A stretch of 64,000 bases of DNA, taken from positions 58,773,590 through 58,837,589 of the forward strand of contig NC_044980.1 in NCBI RefSeq assembly GCF_008728515.1, in the 5' to 3' direction. The notes under the pieces were generated by a model, which worked only from the letters and a program-made list of their open reading frames with translations, had not been told where the DNA came from and searched no databases. A program made the translations under genes and the position numbers. Positions 57,640 through 64,000 of the stretch are shown piece by piece. This DNA is from Papio anubis (Eukaryota; Chordata; Mammalia; Primates; Cercopithecidae). The stretch's first letter is position 1. Every line of letters starts with the position of its first letter.

Positions 57640-59265
57640 TGATGTACACACAGAAAAATGAGTTTGGACAAACACAAGATATAGAACAGAACAATTCATC
57701 ATCCCAAAAAATAACTTCATGCCTCGTCCCTGAACCACCATCTCCAGCGATAACCGTCTTTCTAATTTCTATCATCGGACTTTAGTTTACTGTTAGAGAA
57801 GTACGTGTAAATGAAATGATACAGTTTGAACTGTTTCATGTCTGGCTTCTTTTGCCTTAATTGGCGTTTTGTTTTGTTTTGCTTTGCTTTTTGAGATGGA
57901 GTCTCGCACTGTTGCCCAGACTGGAGTACAGTGGCGCAATCTCAGCTCATTGCAACCTCCACCTCCCGGGTTCAAGTGATTCTTCTGCCTCAGCCTCCCG
58001 AGTAGTTGGGACTACAGGCGCACACCACCATGCCTGGCTAATTTTTGTATTTTTTTTTTGGTAGAGATGGGATTAATATTTTTAAGATTCACCCATGTTA
58101 GAGCATACATCAATAGTAAACTGTTTTATGAATATACCACAATTTATTTTCCCATTTTCCAAATTGAACATTTGTGTTATTTCCAGTTTTGAGCTATTAT
58201 GAACAAAACTGCTGCCAATACTCTGATACAAATCTTTTTTTGGACATATGATTTCATTTCTCTTGTTCTAGGATTAGAATTATTATGACATAGTTTAGGT
58301 GTTTATCTGGTACCATATCAAATTGTGAGACATTTTCCCCAAAGAGTTGTATCATTTAACATTTCCATCAAGTATGTATGAGAATTCCAATTGCTCCATA
58401 TCTTCATCAATACTTGGTTTTGTGACCTTTTTTAAATTAATTCATTCTTAAGGGTTTGTTGTGATATCTCATTTTTTCTTTGAATTTATATTTTCTTTAT
58501 GATTAGTGATATTGATTATATTTTAATTTGCTCACTAACCATTGGTATTCTTTCATTGTTAAGGGTCTATTAAAGTCCTTTGTCTATTTTTTTATTGAGG
58601 CTGTTTGTGTTATTATTATTGAATGCTAAGGCTTATTTGTATATTGCAGATACAAGTCCTTTGTCAGAGATATGTAATGTGAATATTTTCTTTCTGTATG
58701 TGGTTCAGCTATTCATTACATTAGTGGAGTATTTGAATGAGCACAAGTGTTTTATTTTAATGAGGCCAAATTTGTCTCCTTTTTTCTTTAAGGGTGAATA
58801 TTTTCAGTGTTCTGCATCCAAAAATTTTTCTTACACTGAGGTAATGACGATATACTCCCATGTTATGTTTTATTTTAGAAACTTCATAGATTGAACTTTT
58901 ATGTCTTGTTTATTATCCAATTCAATTGATGTTTTTTAATGTACGGTTTCAGGTAGCTGTCAAAGTTCTTTTTTTGCATATTGATATTCAGTTCTAGCAT
59001 CATTTAGGGAAAAAAGGGTTTTCATCCATTAAATTGCTTTCATACCTTTGTCAAAAATTTACTGGAAATTTAACTGTGGTGTCAGTCTATTTAGGGGTTT
59101 TCCATTCTCTTCCATTTGTCTATCTTTATTCTGTGCTAATTTTATTTTTCTTTCAGAACTTTACAGTCTAGTTTCGTTTTCATCTGGCCTGCATTATTTC
59201 TGATGAGAAGTAGAGATTGTTCTTACTGTTGTTCTCCACCAGGTATCTTTTTGTCTAAGTTTTTA
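57640..59265 (-). mobile_element. L1M-age LINE-1 3' half, interrupted by Alu
   Basis: Antisense ORF2 and 3' UTR: 'gtttcatgtctggcttct', 'agattcacccatgttagag', 'tttgagctattatgaac', 'cctttgtctatttttttatt', 'cctttgtcagagatatgta'. Near the right end (about 59150-59265) the minus strand reads more like the ORF1 C-terminus ('cttctcatcagaaataatgc'), pointing to an internal deletion or a second fragment. The 104-codon plus-strand ORF at 58580-58894 is antisense. Confidence 0.7.
57865..58070 (-). mobile_element. 5'-truncated Alu in L1M
   Basis: Plus strand reads an A-tail derivative (gttttgttttgctttgc), 'gagatggagtctcgcactg' and Alu antisense until 'ggtagagatgggatt', where it stops. The left monomer's 5' half is missing. 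Flanking L1 text continues on both sides. No clear target duplication. Confidence 0.9.
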
Positions 59266-60478
59266 CTTATTTATTTATATATTAGATTCAGAGAGTACAT
59301 GTGCAGGTTTGTTACATGGATATATCACATAATGCTGAGGTTTGGGCTTCTATTGAAACTGTCACCCAAATAGTGAACATAGTACCCAATAGGTGGTTTT
59401 TCAAGCTTTACCTCCCTTCATCCGTCCTCCTTTTGGAGTCCCTAGTATCTATTGCTTCCATCTTTATTTCAATATGTAGCCATTGTCTAGCTCTCACTTA
59501 TAAGTGAGAATATATGATGTTTGAATTTCTGTTTGTGTTAATTCACTTAGGATAATGGCCTCCAGCTGCATCCACATTGCTGCAGGAGACTTTATTTCAT
59601 ACTTTCTTGTGGCTGCATAGTATTCCATGGTGTCAATATGCCACATTTTCTTTACCCAATCCACCACAGATGGGCACCTGGGTTGATTCCATGTCTTTGC
59701 TATTGTGAATAGTGATGCAATGTTGGAGTGCAGGTGTCTCTTTGATAGAACAATTTATTTTCCTTTGGGTAGATACCCAGTGATGGGATTGCTGGGCCAA
59801 ATCATAGCACTATTTTTAGTTCTTTGAGAGATCTCCAAACTGCTTTGCATAGGGGCTGAACTAATTGCCACCAACTGTGTATAAGCATTCCCTTCACCAC
59901 TCATCCTCATCAGTATCTCTTATTTCTTGACTTTTTTAAAAAAATAGCCATATTATTAAAGATATTACATCATAGACTGCCATGAGACAGTATCTCATTG
60001 TGGTTTTACTTTGCATTTCTCTGATGGTTACTGATGTTGGGTATTTTTTCATATGTTTGCTCACCACTTGTATGTCTTCTTTGAGAAATGTTTGTTCGTG
60101 TCCTTCGCCCACTTTTTATTGTGTTTTTGTTTTGTTTTGTTTTTCTCTTCTTGATTTAAGTTCCTTGTGTATTCTAGCTATTAGTCTTTTGTCAGATGCA
60201 TAGTTTGAAAATATTTTCTCCCATTCTGTAGGTTGTCTCTTTACTGATAGTTTCTTTTGCTGTGCAGAAGTTCTTTGCTTTAATTGGGCCCCAACTGTCA
60301 ATTTTTGTTTTCGTTGCATTTGCTTTTGAGGTCCTAGTCAAAAATTATTTGCCTAGACCAGTGTCCAAAAGAGTTTCTCCTAGGTTTTCTTCTAAGATTT
60401 TCATAGCTTGAGATTTTACATATAAGTAATGAATCCATCTTAATTTTTATGTATGGTGAGAGGCAAGAGTCAATTTAA
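59266..60478 (-). mobile_element. 5'-truncated L1PA/L1PB-age 3' end
   Basis: Antisense: 'gtacatgtgcaggtttgtta' (3' end), 'cataatgctgaggtttgggc', 'tggctgcatagtattccatgg', 'tttgctattgtgaatagtg', 'gtcttctttgagaaatg', 'ggttgtctctttactgatag'. About 1.2 kb, covering the end of ORF2 plus the 3' UTR. A possible target duplication is TCTTTTTGT near 59247 and TCTCTTTTGT near 60481. The 67-codon minus ORF at 60116-60319 is a piece of ORF2. Confidence 0.85.
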
Positions 60479-60485
60479 TTCTCTT

Positions 60486-60815
60486 TTGTAAAAATTTGTG
60501 GGTATATAGTAGATGAATATATTTATGGGTTACATGAGATATTTTGATACAGGCATGCAATGAGTAATAATGAAATCAGGATATGTGGAGTATCCATCAC
60601 CTCAAGCATTTATCCTTTGTGTTAAAAACAATGCAATTATAGTCGCTCTGTTATTTTAAAATGTACAATTAAATTGTTATTGACTGTAATCGCTCTATTG
60701 TACTTGCAAATGCTATGTCCTATCATTATTTCTGTTTTTGGTGCCCATTAACTATCCTCACCTTGTCCACATCCCCCTACTACCATTCCCAACCTCTGGA
60801 AACCATTCTTCTACT
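60486..60815 (-). mobile_element. L1MA/L1PB-type 3' UTR block
   Basis: Antisense: 'aaaatttgtgggtatatag', 'acatgagatattttgatac', 'caagcatttatcctttgtg', 'aaatgtacaattaaattg', 'cattcccaacctctggaaa'. These are landmarks of an L1MA/L1PB 3' UTR. Immediately beyond 60815 the sequence is ORF1, not ORF2. Confidence 0.75.
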
Positions 60816-62062
60816 CCCTCTAGCATTTCTTGTAAAACAAGTCTGGTGTTGCAAAAATCCCTCAGCTTCTTTTTGTTGAGAAAGTCTTTATTTCTCCTTT
60901 ATGTTTGAGGGACATTTTTGACAGACATTCTATTCTATGGTGTAAGGTTTTTTCTTTTAGCACTTTAAATACATCATGCCACTCTCTCTTGACCTGTAAC
61001 ATTTCCACTAGAAAGTCTGCTGCCACATGTATTGGAGCTCTATTGTATATTATTTGTTTCTTTTATCTTGCTGATTTTAGGATTCTTTATACTTGACTTT
61101 TTGGAGTTTATTAGATGCCTTGAAGTCTCTTTTTTGGTTACATCTGCTTGGTGTTCTAATAATTTATTTTATTTGGGTATTAATGTCCTTATTTGGGTTT
61201 TAGAAGTTCTCTATTATTATTCCTTTGAATAAGCCTTCCACCTCTATCTCTTTACCTCCTCTTTAAAGCCAATAATTCTCAGATTTGACCTTTTGAGGCT
61301 ATTTTATAGATCCTATAGGCATCTTCATTCTTGTACACTGTTTTTTTCTTTCTTCTCTGACCGTGTATTTTCAAAAAGCCTGTCTTCAAGCTCACTAATT
61401 ATTCATTCTTCTTGATCAATTTTTCTATTATGAAACACTGATGCATTCTTCAGTGATATGGTTTGGCTTTGTGTCCCCACTCAAATCTCATTTTAAATTG
61501 TAATCCCATAATTCCCACATGTTGTGGGAGGGACCCAGTAGGTCATTGAATCACAGGGGCGGCTTCCTCCATGCTGTTCTCATGATAGTGAGTGAGTTCT
61601 TATGAGATCTGATGGTTTTATAGGGGGCTTTTCCTTGTCTTTGCTCAACACCTCTCTCTCCTGCCGCCATGTGAAGAAGGACATGTTTGCTTTGCTTTCC
61701 CTTTCACCATGATTGTAAGTTTCCTGAGGCCTCTCAGCTATGTGAAACTGTGAGTCAATTAAACCTTTTTTCCTTTATAAATTCCTCAGTCTTGGGTGGT
61801 TCTTTATAGAGGCATGAGAATGGACTATTACATTTAGCATGCCTGTTGAATTTTTCAAACTCTGGAATTTCTGCTTAATTCTTAATTATTTCAATTTCTT
61901 TGTTAAATTTATCTGATAGGATTCTGAATTCCTTCTCTCTGTTATCTTGAATTTTTTTGAGTTTCCTCAAAAACAGCTATTTTGAATTTTCAGTCTACCA
62001 CGTATCTCTGTCTTTCCATAACTAGCCCCTGGTCCTTTATTTTGTTCACTTTGTAAGGTCAT
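60816..62062 (-). pseudogene. L1 ORF1 relic (minus), split by an MST LTR
   Basis: The start codon complement lies at 62060-62062 within 'ggtcatgttttcctgg', matching the ATG at 51104 of the plus-strand L1. ORF1 text is then followed leftward to the C-terminal region ('cactctctcttgacctgtaac', 'ctttatttctcctttatg'). The MST LTR at 61454-61832 interrupts it. Not translatable. Confidence 0.75.
61454..61832 (+). mobile_element. MST (MSTA-like) solitary LTR inside L1 ORF1
   Basis: Begins TGATATGGTTTGGCTTTG and ends GGACTATTACA. Landmarks are 'cccataattcccacatgttg', 'ctcatgatagtgagtgagtt', 'cctgccgccatgtgaagaag', 'ccatgattgtaagtttcctg' and 'gtgagtcaattaaacc'. Flanks TTCAG (61449-61453) and TTTAG (61833-61837) are a probable 5-bp target duplication with one change. 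The host L1 continues on both sides. Confidence 0.95.
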
Positions 62063-64000
62063 GTTTTCCTGGATGATCTTGTTGCTTGTGGATATGTGTT
62101 AGTGTCTGGGCATTAAACTATTAGGTAATTATTGTAGTCTGCATGGTCCAGGCTTTTTGTACCCATCCTTCTTGTGAAGGGTCTCCAAATGTTTGAAAAG
62201 ACTTGGGTGCTGTGATCTAAGCTGTGTGTGTTAAGGTGAGTCCCAAGACCAGTAGCACTGTGGTTCTTGCAGACACATAGAGGTACTGCCTTGATGGTCT
62301 TGAACAAGATCCAGAAGAATTCTCTGGATTACCAGGCAAGGACTCTTGTTCTCTCCTTCCTTTACTTCTCCCAAACAAATCAATTATCTCTTTCTCTGTG
62401 CTGAGCTGCCTGAAGCTGGGGAAGGGGTAAAACATCCGCTCATGTGGCCACCACCACTGGGATTGTGCTGGGTCAGACTTGAAGCCAGTACAACACTGGG
62501 TCTCACCCAAGGCTCACTATATCCACTACCTGGCTACACCCTATATTCACTCAAGGCCCTGGGTTCCAGAATCAGCAGGTGCAAAGCCATCCAGGCCTGT
62601 GTCCTTCCCTTCAGGGTGGCAAGTTTCCCCATTTCTGGGACGGGTTCAGAAATGCTGTCCAGGAGCCAGGGCCTGGAATCAGAAACCTTAGAACTACCTG
62701 GTGCTCTATTCTACTCTGGCTAAGCTGGTACCAAAACCACAAGACAACGTTTTTCCTAGTCTTCCTTCCTATTTCTCCAGGCAGAGGAGTCTTTCCCTAT
62801 ATCTACCACCACCATGCGCCCATGAGGGGCACTGCCATGGTACCACCAATGTTTGTTTAAGGCCCACAGGTGCTTCAGTCAGCTTGGGGTAAACGTTGCC
62901 AGGCCTGAAACTCGCCCTTCATGGCAGTAGGCTTTCCCTCTGGCCAAGGGTAGATCTAGAAATGCCAACCAAGAGTCAAAGTCGGACAGTGAGGACCCCA
63001 AAAGCTCACCCAGTGTTCTTTCTCACTGTGGCCAAGCTGGTGCCTAAGCTACAAGAGAAAGTCCCTTTATTCTTCCTTCTCTTTTTCTGAAGCAGAAGGG
63101 GTCTCTCCTCATAGCCACCACAGCTGTGAATACACTGGGTCCCACTTACAGCTAGCATGTCTGAGTCTCACCCAAGACCCACAGCACATACCACCTTGTT
63201 ACTGCTGCTGATTATTCAAGGTCCAAGAGCTCTTTCATAAGAAAGTGATGAATCCTGCCAGGACTGGGTACTTCCCTTCAAGGCAACAGGTTCTCTTCTG
63301 GCTCAGAGTATGTCTAGAAATGTCATCCAGGTAGCTAGGGCCTAGCTAGAATGGAGGGTCTCATGACTCTGCCTTGTGTCCTATCTTACTGTAGCTAAGC
63401 TGGCATCCAAGATGCAAGACAAAGTCCTCTTTATTCGCCTCTCTCCTCAAGAAGAAGGAAGGGGTATCTTTTGGAGTTGTGAGCTGTGATCCCTGGGGTT
63501 TGGTGAAAGATGACATAAGCATTCCCTTAGCCACCCTATCTGTTGTCTTACTAGATCTTGTGCCCCCTAAGTCCAATGGCTCCTAGTCCAGCACAGCACT
63601 AGGACTTGCCTAAGGGTCGCAGTCCTTGTAGCACCGATTGCCTTTCAAATTTACCTAGGACCCCAGAGCACTTTAACCCATGATGGTGGGGCTTGCTGAA
63701 ACTCAAGTTGCAACCACTGGAATGGGCAATTCCTCTTTGGCTAGGGCTGTTCTAAATACTCCTTCCATAGTCACCAGCTGATTTCTGCCTGGTGTTGGCA
63801 GCACTTAGTTCCAATGTAAAGTCCCACAGTCACTGCACTCTCTCTCTCTCCCCCAAGCTCACAGTCTCTCTCCATGCAATGTAGTCAGTGCCAGGGGATG
63901 GGGGAGGAGTGGTGTTGGCAGTCCAAGACTATAATTCCTACCCTCTTCAGTGCCTCTTTCAGTGATATGAAGTTGAAACCAGGTACTGTGATCACTCATC
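62063..64000 (-). mobile_element. L1PB/L1MA-age L1 5' UTR (minus), runs off the window
   Basis: Homologous in reverse to the L1 5' UTR at 49015-51103. For example 62270-62310 mirrors the segment near 50860-50895 ('ttcaagaccatcaaggcagt' shared exactly in reverse complement). ORFs of 60-125 codons on both strands (62217-63576) lie within it and have no domain. The true 5' end lies beyond 64000. Confidence 0.8.

Overview
This window looks like primate intergenic DNA. I found no exon structure, no long open reading frame with a recognisable cellular protein, no tRNA or rRNA gene, and no CRISPR or bacterial element. What can be named is almost entirely retroelement: Alu, L1 of several ages, MIR, L2, MaLR/ERVL LTRs, a few older LTRs, and eight CA/TG tracts. 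Alu, MaLR (THE1/MST) and L1PA together place it in a simian primate. Two details point to an Old World monkey rather than human or ape. A young-looking half Alu (33553-33682) lacks 12 nt of the left monomer, a deletion I recall as diagnostic of a rhesus AluYR subfamily. A CpG-rich, apparently recent L1 5' end (53471-53711) is of the older L1PA type that stayed active in Old World monkeys. Species is an inference, not proven.

Layout. 1-7.7 kb: mostly unassigned sequence with two MIRs and a pentanucleotide STR. 7.7-12.1 kb: four LTRs in a row (an ERV1/MER61-like LTR ending in a compound microsatellite, a second ERV1-like LTR, an ERVL-like LTR and a THE1 LTR). 12.1-20.7 kb: mostly unassigned, with MLT1 LTRs, MIR pieces and a CA repeat. 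20.7-22.5 kb: an old minus-strand L1M split by an MLT1 LTR and an Alu. 22.9-25.2 kb: an MLT1-like LTR and an MST LTR with a perfect 5-bp target duplication. 25.8-27.5 kb: an old plus-strand L1M holding an Alu and a short L1PA, each with a target duplication. 28-37.9 kb: MIR/L2 pieces, a strong hairpin, a half Alu and L1M fragments.

38.0-44.05 kb is a full-length plus-strand L1PA with a perfect 14-bp target duplication; both ORFs are broken. 44.9-47.7 kb is an L2 interrupted by a complete MaLR element (LTR-internal-LTR). 49.0-54.65 kb is an older plus-strand L1 (L1PB/L1MA age) into whose ORF2 a younger L1PA has inserted; that insertion runs into a 100-N assembly gap. 54.7-56.9 kb has no recognisable repeat. 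56.9-64 kb is a minus-strand L1 pile-up with Alus and an MST LTR; its 5' end is homologous to, and inverted relative to, the 49-52 kb L1.

Nothing here works together as a pathway. The region is best read as layered insertions, whose order can be worked out from nesting and target-site duplications. I found no evidence of a previously undescribed biological system; the most useful points are the species clue, the young L1 hidden by the gap, the inverted L1 pair, and several perfect hairpins.
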